This document shows positions 13,537-24,300 of a stretch of DNA of 64,000 nt, piece by piece; positions within the stretch are counted from its first letter, which is position 1; every line of letters starts with the position of its first letter. Both the position numbers and the translations under genes were made by a program. Source of the stretch: Whalleya microplaca (lineage: Eukaryota > Ascomycota > Sordariomycetes > Xylariales > Xylariaceae); the NCBI GenBank assembly GCA_022497155.1, contig MU385760.1:124001-188000 (forward strand), written 5' to 3'. The notes beneath the pieces were generated by a model. It ran no database searches. It had not been told where the DNA came from and saw nothing but the letters and a program-made list of their open reading frames with translations.

Positions 13537-15198
13537 TTAAGCTTTCTCTGGGCGTGCAGAGTTACGAAGCATCCCAGTGAAGCTCTCAAACAGCGTATAG
13601 TCGTGTCCCTGTAGCCAGCGAGCCACAACCGCTATCTTATCCTCTATATTCATCGCGTTCCTCGAGATCTGCAAGGTAATAGAGAACCCAAAAGGACATT
13701 GCCTGATATCCTGCTTCGGAGATATCAGCTGAAGGGATGAAGGATGGTTTTCAGTAGTCTCTGAGGTGGTCGGGTCTGTATCCATCTGTGCTCTCGCCTT
13801 TTTCCTTCGGTATGCGCGACTCCATACGTTACCACACACGAAGCCTACACCTCTGGACGACCGCCCATCCCAGGTCCAAGAAGCCAAGTCTAGACTCTCC
13901 ATTGTGTCGCAAATAGTCCTCTCTAGCTGCTCTCGTTTCTTTTTGAGCAAAGGCCACAAAGCGACCGTCGTTTCCGTCGGGTGTGGCAAGAGCTTTTTAC
14001 CTCCCAACGGCTCAAACCCCCTGCTCGATGATAGGCTCGGTCTCCGGTTCCCGAAACTCCAACCGAGAGCCCATCGCCGTGTCTTATTCCCCTGCACAAA
14101 AGCAGTTACCGCGTAATTAGTAATGCCGTGGTCTCTTAGGATGTCGACGAGGACCTCCAGGCTTGACTGCTTGCCCAGCATAGACGTGTACCATTGCACC
14201 TTCTCCCGCAAGACCAAGGATTCCTCGACCATCCGCCTCACAAAGCCCACCTCCCCTCCACGACAGACCATCTCGACCGGTGCCCCGGTGCACGCGCTAC
14301 TGGGTGGGCGCGACTTCTGCCTGCCTAGCTCTAGTAGCTCGGCCTCGGACTCGTAGAAGGGCGGGTTGACCATGACGAAGTCGAGAGCTTCGATGTCATG
14401 TTCTCCAATTGGGATCAGGGGATCCGTGGTCTTACGGGTCCCGATAATGCGGATCCGCGACTGCAAGTTGTTGAGTGTGACATTCTGGCGCGCGTAGGAC
14501 AGAGATCTCGAGTCTACATCTGTACCGATGAAAGACCATGACGAGCGCTGCACACAACCCAGAAGCGGATAGATCACGCTCGCACCCGTGCCGATATCGA
14601 GGCCTGCCACTTGCCGGCAGTCTTCTGGCTCAATCTCGCCACTGGGGTGATTTGCATCCGCATCTGCATATACATCCAAGTCTGGGGAGGAGGAATCGAG
14701 CAGATCCTTCAGCCACAGTATGTAGTTATGCCGATTCGGCACAGGAGGACAGAGTCGGTCGGCAGGCAACTCGATCTGCAGACCGAAATCCAGCTTGAGG
14801 AGCGTCTTGGTCAACTGCATGACCGCCGCGGGGTCCGTGAAGTCCAAGTGGGAGTCTCGCTCCAGTAGGGCCGCGAAGTCTGGGTCTCGCGTCCCGAGGA
14901 CACTGAAATCTGGCTCCGTCGCGTAGAGATTCTTGTAGTACTCATCGTCTTTGCAGACATTTGTTGCTGCTATTGATGCTGAAAAGGTGGCCGCGCTCGA
15001 CGTACTGGTTTTGCGCCCATCATCTTCTGTCTCAGAGGTTCCATCGTGAGCTATCGATAGTCCTTGGGCATTGGTAGCAGGACCGAGTGCGCGGGTTGGT
15101 GCAGAGCGATCGGAGCCCATCAGCTTGTGTCTATCCCCAGCATACTTCCGTTTCACCCCGCGTTTGGGGCTGTCATTCAGATCCATCGTATTTGGCAT
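13537..15198 (-). CDS. METTL16-type RNA N6-adenosine methyltransferase (U6 snRNA m6A family)
   Basis: A single uninterrupted frame of 553 residues from the ATG at 15198; the open frame extends further only through a GTG. After a Ser/Thr-rich N-terminus come the YYKNLY and PDFAALL segments, the LPADRLCPPVPNRHNYILWL block that precedes the Rossmann fold in this family, the SAM-binding GLDIGTGASVIYPLLG loop, an FIGTDVD acidic strand and the catalytic NPPF tetrad at about 277-280. These identify the METTL16/RlmF (DUF890) family, which methylates an adenosine in U6 snRNA in eukaryotes and in 23S rRNA in bacteria. The C-terminal third is less conserved and lacks a recognisable vertebrate-type VCR domain. 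It is convergent with the molybdenum hydroxylase and has no obvious link to it. Confidence 0.88.
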   Translation of the reverse strand: MPNTMDLNDSPKRGVKRKYAGDRHKLMGSDRSAPTRALGPATNAQGLSIAHDGTSETEDDGRKTSTSSAATFSASIAATNVCKDDEYYKNLYATEPDFSVLGTRDPDFAALLERDSHLDFTDPAAVMQLTKTLLKLDFGLQIELPADRLCPPVPNRHNYILWLKDLLDSSSPDLDVYADADANHPSGEIEPEDCRQVAGLDIGTGASVIYPLLGCVQRSSWSFIGTDVDSRSLSYARQNVTLNNLQSRIRIIGTRKTTDPLIPIGEHDIEALDFVMVNPPFYESEAELLELGRQKSRPPSSACTGAPVEMVCRGGEVGFVRRMVEESLVLREKVQWYTSMLGKQSSLEVLVDILRDHGITNYAVTAFVQGNKTRRWALGWSFGNRRPSLSSSRGFEPLGGKKLLPHPTETTVALWPLLKKKREQLERTICDTMESLDLASWTWDGRSSRGVGFVCGNVWSRAYRRKKARAQMDTDPTTSETTENHPSSLQLISPKQDIRQCPFGFSITLQISRNAMNIEDKIAVVARWLQGHDYTLFESFTGMLRNSARPEKA

Positions 15199-16116
15199 CT
15201 TATGTCTTGGCAGATGATACACATATTACCTACGAACTGAATTTCGCTAGTCGCCATTTAGAGGAGGTTGTACAACTGAAGTATGTGGAAGCACGAAGAT
15301 AAAATGTTTACATATTGATAACCTTTCTAGGGACATCAAGGCCTAGCTATCACGTGATTGCTAATTATGTCGAACCCACCCAGCACATACTTGCTGTCGC
15401 TCATAGTTTGCAAATATTATTGAGAATGAGGGCAAATTCACGTATTCGAAAGCTTGATTAGTTTAAACTATCATTACTGATGATTGCCGATCAAGTCAAC
15501 TTGATCCTCGTACACCGAAAACGCCTTATGGTACAAGTCTTCTCGACGCCAGGACCCTGAGTGCAGCTGCAGCAATTAAATAGTGCAACGGTATCATAGA
15601 GTATAACAATCCGACCCCAACCTCTTTTTTCTTGTTTTCTTCCTGAAACAATTCCTTTCTATGCTGTCTCCGCGCTGCATGATGCTTGCATATCCGTGCC
15701 GATGCGGCGTTAATCAGGCGAGTGATGAGCTCTAACTAGCCCTAAAAACAATCCGTCCCTAAAATATCAACCGAGTTTTGCCGCATCAGCATAACTCCAT
15801 TCCCTAGTAAGCAACGCAACTGTGAAACCTCGCGGTTATCAGTCCTTCCAGCCTGAACAGGCTTGGGACAATGCATCCTCAGCTGGGTTGTCCGGATCTG
15901 GATAGACAAAGCCGGGGGAAAGCCCCGAGGAATGCCAACCAATAATATAAACCCTCCTAGGAGCAGACCGAGAACACCAGGTAACACCAGACCATATTCC
16001 ACCTTATCAACATATAGTCCCCCAAAAGACAAAGCTGGCACACAGCGCTAAAACCGGGGGCTTCTTTGAGCGGAAGCCACAAAAGCTTCAATAGAACCGA
16101 AGCCCGACGCAGAGAG
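15199..16116. other. Intergenic region without recognised gene
   Basis: About 0.9 kb from the methyltransferase start to the 3' end of the next gene. It is an ordinary intergenic mix with a pyrimidine-rich stretch near 15617-15660. Two short open frames near 15740-16150 show no domain. Confidence 0.5.
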
Positions 16117-18899
16117 TCATACACCACCGCCCATAAAGGCTGCAAGATCATCTAATTCAAGTAGCTGGCGCTCAAAGGCCACACAAAGTTCAGCTGCGGT
16201 CATGTCGTTGCCCGAAGCAGGCGCTGTTTCAGTTGGCTGTCCTCCCGACGAGGAAGGCGCCGGTGAGTCTGCCTTTGCTTGAGCTGGGGGTGGGCTTGCA
16301 GTCGCAGTTGCAGGCGTCGACGCACCAGCGGAACCACCGTTGATAGTGGTGAACCCTGATTTCCGCGGCGGCTCGCTAGTTCCGTTGTTCTCGGTCTGCT
16401 CCTGTTGATTGACCGATGGGTGACGCTCATAATCCATGTGGTCAACACTGTTGTCAGGTTGACTCGACGTGTCTTCCTTGACCGACGGTGGAGCAGGCTC
16501 GAGCGCAGCCTTGTTGATTTCCCTGTCACCGTTGCGCAACACCTTGTTCATAACAGCCAAATGGCGGTACCAGGGAACGGCCAAGATCCAGATGTTGGAA
16601 CCATCCTGAAGGAAACGCATGCCATCGCGAACGAGTGATTCCGCGGTCTCGTTGACATCGCCAGGCGTCAAGCCCTTCAGGCTGAACCAGGCTACGGTAG
16701 AACAAGCAGTAAAGCACGAGAATAACATCACGAGCGGGAAGTTGAGAACAGCATCCTTATCGGCATTAGCTTCAAGGGCAAGGAGCAGTGACACTACGCT
16801 GTGAGATGCGGCAAAGACTCGATCAACGGTCTGCAGGTGGGCGTGCGGGACCATGCGCCAGGTCTCATGGTTGAAGCCCTCAGTGGTAACGAGGTGAAGA
16901 AGCCTCCGCCGGTTGACCATGATAGTGGCACAGTGGAGAAGACAGTGTAGCATGGCATACGTGTACCCACTGCCCATAGTGATGTGAAGATTGATGTGGC
17001 CGGGCTTATCGACGAAGTGCATCGGCAGAGAGCTACGAACGGCCTCGATACCTGTCTCGAGACGGGCACACTCATCCTCGGAGAACGTGGCGGCCGTGAC
17101 CGTAGTGAGCATCTCTATGACGTTGCGCCAGGCCTGGGTTGCCATGACGATGTGGCCGAATTCGCCTACCTCGGTCAAGGGAGTCGCTGGATCCGGAAGT
17201 GAGGGTGGCGGAGTACCGGCCAGGGTGCGAACGTAGACCGGAGTGCCGAAGTTGTAGCTCATGTCGGGACACGGAAGGGGTACATCCTTAATGTCGTGAT
17301 GAGAAACAGCAGGCAGACGACCGGGACTACTGGTGAGGAAGCAGTCCAGGATGTAAAGAAGCCATAGCGTGCGACGGAATGATTCGTCCTTGTTAAATTG
17401 ATCGGGATCACCCTGATTCTGATGGACGGAAATGATCCTGTACATCTGAGCCATACGCGAAGCCTGGCCTAGATAGACGTATGCGCGAACGGCATTGCGG
17501 TTGCCCCATTCGTGGATAGTCAGGAGACAAAGAGCCTGAATATCTGCCAAGGTCGGGTTGTCGAGATTCTGCATAACCAAATTGATGGTCTTGACGGCAA
17601 AATGCTCGGCGGCACCGGCGGCACCTCCCTGGGATCCATAACGACGAATCAAAGCGGGGGAACTCCTACGCACGAGAAAAAGGCCGAAAGTTAGGACTGG
17701 ACGGCAACCCAGGGCAAGGGAGGAGATGACGGGGTGTGTTTCGTGTGCAGTCGGGAAGGGAAGTGCGGCGCGACCAGACCTGTAGGAGGGAAGATCCTAC
17801 TGGTCCAGTAGGCGAAACGCGAATGTACCTCCGGTGATGAATACATCATTCGCCCGGGTCATTCCAGCAGTCGATGGGGGGCGGGTTCCGGGGGTGTGGG
17901 ATCACGAAAGACGGTATGAAAATGCATCTGCTTACCTAGCAGCACAGGTCAAAAGACCATTGACGATGCTGGGCTCGAGAGTGCCACTCTTAAGCTTCTG
18001 CAGAAATGAGGGTTTGTGGAAGGCAACACAAGACGGAAGGGTCTTGTTGATGACCCTCTCGCATTCCGTCACGAGTTCCGGAGTGAGTCTGTGGGGACGA
18101 GCGAAAATTAGTGTCAGTGGAGCCGATCAGCGCGAACGAAGCTTGGGGGAGGACAGGGGGTCGGTTGAAATGAAGCGCGATTGGGGTGGAAGGGAGACAC
18201 GGAGCGAGATGGGACTTTTGGGGCAGGTCGCGAAGATCCCGAAGGCAACACGCAAGACGAGGTAACTCGGCTATCCGGTTCCATCCCATCCACCCATTCA
18301 TTCACAGCCACCAATATTTTTTAGTGTTGGGGCGTTTTGTTGCGCTACACCCTGGCCCAAATGAGGCCGAGCCAGCGAGCACGGCACCACTGAACCCGTA
18401 GGACTCGGGATCTTGTGTAGTGCCTAGTTCCCCGTCGACCTCGAGTAGAGAGTAGAGAGTAGGAGAGGGGATCGATGCAGACAACCAGGGGCCAAACATG
18501 ACTTGTATGATATGAAATGTTATGAAGTGTGTTCGAAGGGAATGAATGTATATAGGAGAGAGAATGAATGAATAAATGAGATGAGAGAACGACTTACTTT
18601 TCGTTGTTAGACTGCATGCTGCGCGGCAGAACTGCGCCGGCGGCTGCAGGTTGTCGGTCGCTAGTAGCAGACACGCTGCGCTCGCCAGGCAGGCTCTCCC
18701 TCGGCCGCGGAGGCCTGGCAGGAGACTGACCGTGATGATGAGCCAAACTCTCAGAGGGGAGGTAGCATTCGTGCATCCCTTTGGCGCAGTTCTTGCAAGG
18801 AGCGCGACCGTTTTCGTAAACGCATTTGGTCTTGCCCTTGCGGCAGCGCACACAGGCGCCGCCGGCTCTGAGAGACGTGCCGCGAACGACGGACGCCAT
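16117..18899 (-). CDS. Zn2Cys6 transcription factor with fungal-specific transcription factor domain
   Basis: Exons 18899-18598, 18088-17936 and 17665-16117 give 667 residues. The binuclear zinc cluster lies near the N-terminus (CVRCRKGKTKC then CKNCAKGMHEC). After a Pro/Ser/Arg linker comes the LTPELVTECERVINK block, then the fungal_trans (PF04082) domain with the AVRAYVYLGQASRMAQMYRI and RRTLWLLYILDCF motifs. The C-terminus is Pro/Ala/Ser/Thr-rich and ends in an acidic-hydrophobic tail (FERQLLELDDLAAF) that could act as an activation helix. Both junctions restore codons (AAA, AGG). Introns are long for this genome: 509 nt (18597-18089) and 270 nt (17935-17666). The promoter side carries a long GA/CT tract. 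The target pathway is not recognisable from the sequence, so no symbol is given. Confidence 0.85.
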
Positions 18900-19234
18900 G
18901 GCGACAACAGTAATGGAGAGTTACAAATGGCAGAGACACAATCCGAATAAGACGATGATGCTCCGAAGACAAGTCCGGTAGAAAATGAAAAAGTTGTTGG
19001 AGCTGTGTGAAGAACGGAGAAGAGACGGGGGAGAAGGGCGGGTGGATGTTCGGTGCGGTGGATAGAAATTTTGTTGTATGAGTTTCGGTCGGAAGTGGAG
19101 GTTCGAAGAGAAGGGAAAGAAAAGCCCTCGAAAGATGAGAAGGGCTTTGGAACCGCTAAGCCACAACTGCCCAGGTAGGTCCTAGCTTCCGTACTTACTT
19201 TGAAGGGGGGGTTGATTTGCCCTTGGGCCGTCGC

Positions 19235-19254
19235 AGAGAGAGAGAGAGAGAGAG
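19235..19254. repeat. (GA)n tract in the promoter of the Zn2Cys6 gene
   Basis: Twenty bases of alternating AG, continuing into a purine-rich run to about 19296. On the gene's sense strand this is a CT-rich tract, a usual feature just upstream of fungal transcription starts. Confidence 0.85.
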
Positions 19255-20071
19255 AAGGAGAGGGAGAGGGAGGGAGAGGAGGAGGAGGAAATTGAGACGG
19301 ACTAGAACTCGGGCGCTGCGCTAAAATCAGAACCTCCCGACACCAGCAACGCACTGGAGCCATAGGAGGTAGCAGCCCCAGCGCTGGCAGTTGTGGAAGG
19401 CGGTGGGCGGTCAATTCGGGGCAATGCGGACCTCGCTTTTTTTAATCTTTTAGGTGGCACGACCGGGACGTAATTCAACTTTTGAGCTACCGGTATAATA
19501 AGTTATAAATCCAATGTATTGATTGTATTTATTAGATTCATCAATCTACAGAATACCGTTTAATTCACCTAGGTTGCTTTGGATAACTACCGAATTAGAT
19601 TACAAGGTCCATTCATTTGCATTCTTATTTTCATTTTCATTCTTCCGCAAAAGTCAAATTGATGCATCGATCGGGGGGCACTTTAGGGGGTTTCGGGTCC
19701 ACGGCTCCCGGCGCTGGTCGTCTCTTGTTGCGTGGGAGAATCCATTGACACGGGGCCCTTCCGCGCTGCCTGTACTGCACTGTGTAACACAACGCGGATG
19801 ATAGCGTACACCCCCCATAAATTGGAAAGCTCGAGATGATGCGATGCGAGCATGCCGATAAGGAGATCCTCAGCTCATGTTCAAACTCACGAAGAACCGG
19901 AATATATACATTATCGCTTTTCAATACAAGTACGTACAACGTGACAAGACGGATTTATATAGAATCTAAAACATAGGTAGAATATGACAATCAGATAAGC
20001 CGAAGGTTTAGGCCACGCCGGACCTTGGACTTAGACTTCAGTTAGGCAGTGGGCGTATTATGCGCACAATG

Positions 20072-20090
20072 TACATACATACATACATAC
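20072..20090. repeat. (TACA)n microsatellite
   Basis: Nearly five tandem copies of TACA in intergenic DNA. Confidence 0.9.
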
Positions 20091-20403
20091 GGAACAATCC
20101 ATTATTAGTGCACACCACTGCATTGTGGTGGTTGAATGGATGCGGCACGGACGGGCAATAGGGAAGGGCGATAGCAATAGGCATTCGACTGATCTGGAGG
20201 CCTTTTGGGGGTCTCTGCGCGGCGGATCGGCTGGTATTTGCCGGGGGCGCCGGCTCTGTTTCACATGCCACCTGCACAATAACATTGAAGGTTGGAGGTG
20301 TGTATGTACAGATGTATGTACCGAAGAACACCTCAGGTACTTGGGTACAGTACGGGCAGATTACCTATACCTTAAGTACGGATGTACATACGCGCAATAT
20401 GGA

Positions 20404-20431
20404 TTTCTGGACTTCTGGACTTCTGGACTTC
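20404..20431. repeat. Short tandem repeat of TTCTGGAC type
   Basis: Three consecutive copies of a 9-nt unit (TTCTGGACT) inside the gene-poor stretch. Confidence 0.85.
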
Positions 20432-21421
20432 TCCCACCACCACGACTACCTACAACCTATACAGCCCGCTCTATATAACGAGTCATATATTAACTTCGCC
20501 TATTTTGAGAGAGCAGAGTTTATAAATACTATTTCAAGGAGACTCACAACGTCGATTCCACATATATATGTAGCACATTATGATACTCAATAGTTACATT
20601 TGAGAAATGTCTGCCTACCTATGTACATACATATTCACAGATCCTCTCCTTTTCATCGCCGAGTACACATTTCGACGTATAACACTCATCTGCAGGATAC
20701 CGCATCCAGATATAGACACCGACGCTCGACTAGCAGAATCCGGAAAGCTGAAAGATCTCGTTGGCTGACCAAGTCCATCGGGCTGACTCAATGCAACCTT
20801 TGGCCGTAGTAGTCCACCCGTCCGCCCATTGTTAGTCGCTCGTCCAGATTGAAGTCCGGCCGACACTTGGCCTCTAGCCCCCATAAAATTGCTACAGGCC
20901 ACACAGGAGAAGGATCCGGGACGGCAACAAGTGATAATGTAAGCCTGGCTGCGTCCTCCGCGTTTTTTGTGGCCATTGGTTACCATTAGCTACCTACCTG
21001 ATGGTCGCCACATTTACACACCTACAGACCTCTCTACACACCTACGCGCAAACGCGCGCACATGCGCACACACCTGATAACCTGGAACCGTGCTCGCCAA
21101 TACAGTGAGAATTCGACTTGCGGTTGGTTGACCGTAGCATCGGGTCACAGACAAGATACAAAAAGCGTTAAACTCTAACTAGTGAAAGCGTGGGGGAACA
21201 CGTCTCGAATTCCCCCTCTCCGTTTGCCTAAGGCAGTCCATAGGTACCATGCGCCGTGAAATCCGATGGCCATCAAGATGAGCGCTCATCGGTTATTATT
21301 TCTTTCCGTCTTATAGTCATTCCAGTACCGTAAAATGATGCGGCCAGCAAATACATGTAGCCCGAAGGCTTTGGTCAAATAGTGCCGTCTAGCGGCAGGT
21401 GATCCCCATGTGCGCACATCC

Positions 21422-21455
21422 TCGTCATCGTCATCGTCATCATAATCATCATCAC
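21422..21455. repeat. (TCG/TCA)n trinucleotide tract
   Basis: A run of TCATCG and TCATCA units. Read on the minus strand it gives an Asp-rich stretch in an otherwise unsupported 94-codon frame, which I do not call a gene. Confidence 0.85.
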
Positions 21456-23504
21456 GCGGAGGCCCCGGGGCTCGTCTTGCGCAGCCTTCCGTTACTACGG
21501 AGTACACCATGTTGCTCGAATCCTTGCCGACGAATCCTCCACGAGTGTGTTCGTACATATAACTGGTCACAGGACCTTGCGTGGTCCAGGCAGGTTTAAA
21601 AAAGCAATGTGCGACGAGCCAAATTTATCCCCATGTTGCCCGCTGGCTCATTGTGGCTGCCAAGCCAAAGTACCCGAAGACTATCGTCTTACACCTCCGT
21701 TTCTGAGCCAGGGGGGGCGTTGCCGCCGAACCACGTTCATTTAACGAATCCCGATCGGCCGAGAGACGACTTCTATTTATTCACGGGTCATCACAATGCC
21801 CGCTTCAACCCAATGATAATCCAGACATTGCCATCTAACAAACAATCAATACCTCATCGGCGGCTATAGTCTGTAAAAACCCGCCCCCGAAATGCGATGC
21901 CGCGGACACGGGCTTCAGAAGCAAATTCTATCTGCGTTGCAAAGAGTCGGAGATTTTCCAGGAGGTTGGTACTTAACAACCCGTCATCCAGGTAATCCAT
22001 CCATGCAAGCGGTTTCCGCCATATTTCAATCCATCTCTCAACGCGCACCCCCCAGACCCCCCTGGGCTTTACGGAAGGTGGTGGAGCCGCCGAAGATTCA
22101 CTGGGCGTCTGACACGGGCCTCTTCCTTTCAATACGACCGTCATCATTTTTCGTACTATTCAATCGTCACTCAGCGAATGCACCGTTATTGCTTCCTCTT
22201 ATCAATCATTTATATGGTAGCAAAAATTAGGACTAGTACAGTAAGTAATACTGTAAGATCCGTCACCTCCGGCCGGGAACAATATCTGCAAGGAGAAGGT
22301 ATGGTAGACCTATTCGCCTTCGAAGAGCGAAGCCCGCACGATACGGAATGCATTCTGTCCTGCGAACTTAGGTACCTAGAATCGAATGGACTACAAGTTC
22401 AACAACACCGACTGGCGCGGTAACGCGGGTATTCGGGCAATGTGCCTGACATTGCTCGACTTTCTCCCCACTACATTGAGTGTTTGTCGTTGTGCATACA
22501 GACGAACATGCATTCGGATTGATGGCCACCGTACCAGACAGTATGTACGCAGTACTCGCAGTATAATAGTCTATATATGTACACGCAGACCTAGGGCTGC
22601 TAGGTAGGTCCTATTAGGGAGCCAAGGCGCCCCATCCTTTCCCGGCAGCAATTTAAAAATGGGGCCGCCCGGATCGTTTATCCAGAAATCCCTAGGTTAA
22701 AACTTAAGTTAAATCATCTAGACTAGCCCATCAGCAGCCATCTAACCGTTTTTCGCCAAAATGTCCATCACCGGCTGACAGGGCGTTGCCGTGAGTATGT
22801 ACTACTACTAGGCTATGAATGTACAAACATCCATTCAACACCGGTCGGTCGGTAGGCCCATCCAAGAAGTTGGAGGTTTAGTATTTCCAGTTATGTTCGG
22901 TGAGGAACAAGGAACTGGGCGGGATTTTCTCAAACGCTCGAAGCCGAACTTGATCTGCCTGATCTACATCTAACGGGGGGTGTCAGGGGTTTGGCGGCGG
23001 CCGTAAGGTCCGAATTAAATGCTGCAGCACGTGTACCCCTTGCCATCGTTCCGAGGAGGCCTACATACATGCGTACATTCATTCAATAGGTGATGGAAGC
23101 AAGCAGCCAGCGGTGTTGCGCCCGCACAGGTCGGTCGGCGGTTTCTGGTCAACGATCAAGTCTATGCAGGGACCCTTTGCCCTTCTTCCTCCCTATCACG
23201 CTCATCTCCGACCATACCTCGTTCCTTTTAACGCTTCGGGGCACCACGCGCATCATGGCAAATTAAACGGCCAGGTGCTCCGACCGAGCCGAGACAGCAG
23301 GTCGAGGTCTCTCCATATGCAATGGCGTGGGCCGATCGCGCCCGCGCACCAGATAGTCAGGTTATTGGTTTGTCTGCAGATGTTCACACGTTTCACTTGC
23401 TCTGCCACCGGAAGGTTCTTACCTACTAAGTACCTTATGTAACCACCTAGCTCAAGAACGAAGAATAGCTGGCAGAAAATGACCTCAATTTCAACAGCAT
23501 CGCT

Positions 23505-23531
23505 TTCTTTTTTTTTCTTTTTTTTTTTTTT
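23505..23531. repeat. Poly-T tract
   Basis: A T-run interrupted by single Cs. On the minus strand it produces a spurious poly-Lys start in one open frame. Confidence 0.9.
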
Positions 23532-24300
23532 CAATCGGACTTATTAAGCAATCACTGCCTCAGGCCTATTTTCTACGCTTACAACAGCCACTACAGATTA
23601 GTCAGGATTAGCTTTCTGGCGCTTCAAAGCAATCAGTTTTCCCTAGATATCAATCTTATCTCGCGACGAATCACTGGTGTATATGTTATTATATTTATGG
23701 TTTGGAATCCGAAACAATGATTATAGCAATTATGGTATTCATACAAATATAGGTCATGACAAATAATGGGATTTTGAAACGAAACTATGTAGGGCTAAAT
23801 TCGTCTTGTTATGCAGTAAAGGCTGCGAGAAACCCTCCCTTACATTCGCTACATGCCTGACACAAGTAACACATATTAGTACGGTATGCAATAGAGGGCA
23901 GGAAGAAGTCCATACGCAATGATATCCGAGATATCCATGCTCTACCTAGGTTTAACATCACACGAGAACGTGTTCGCCTCTCGGTATATTGCTAATGTCT
24001 CTCTCGAGACTCTGGGCTAAAGAATATCGATGATAGTACTATCGTCCATAAAAGAGCATTTATCGACGGGCACCGTTCTACACCTGCAGGAGTGTATGAG
24101 TCAACGAAGAGTGATTGATTCACAAACTGCCTAATAAGTACTAGACTACGTCTTGATTCCTGCCTCAGTCCCAATATGTCCAGCATAGTGCAGTTTGCAC
24201 ATTGGTTGCACACATGTGCCCGAGTCTCTCCTTCTACAATGTGTCGTCAAGGTTGAGGTTGCCGATTCGTCTTAATTATGCGCAGTGGCAAAAGTAATGA

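Larger units (their letters stand above)
18900..24300. other. 5.4-kb gene-poor intergenic region
   Basis: I find no open frame with domain or splice support on either strand. The region is rich in simple repeats (listed separately) and in short TACATGTA/ACCTAGGT-type words common in Sordariomycete promoters. At 22761 an ATG in good start context is followed after five codons by TGA and then, at 22791, by a perfect GTGAGT donor, which looks like an orphaned first exon. The first 550 bp are the promoter/5' leader of the Zn2Cys6 gene. Confidence 0.45.

Noticed and set aside
18302..19414. A 370-codon open frame on the minus strand overlapping the first exon and promoter of the Zn2Cys6 gene
   Set aside because: It is in another frame from the zinc cluster, very Ser/Pro/Leu/Arg-rich from GA/CT repeats, and has no domain; the zinc-cluster frame is clearly the coding one.
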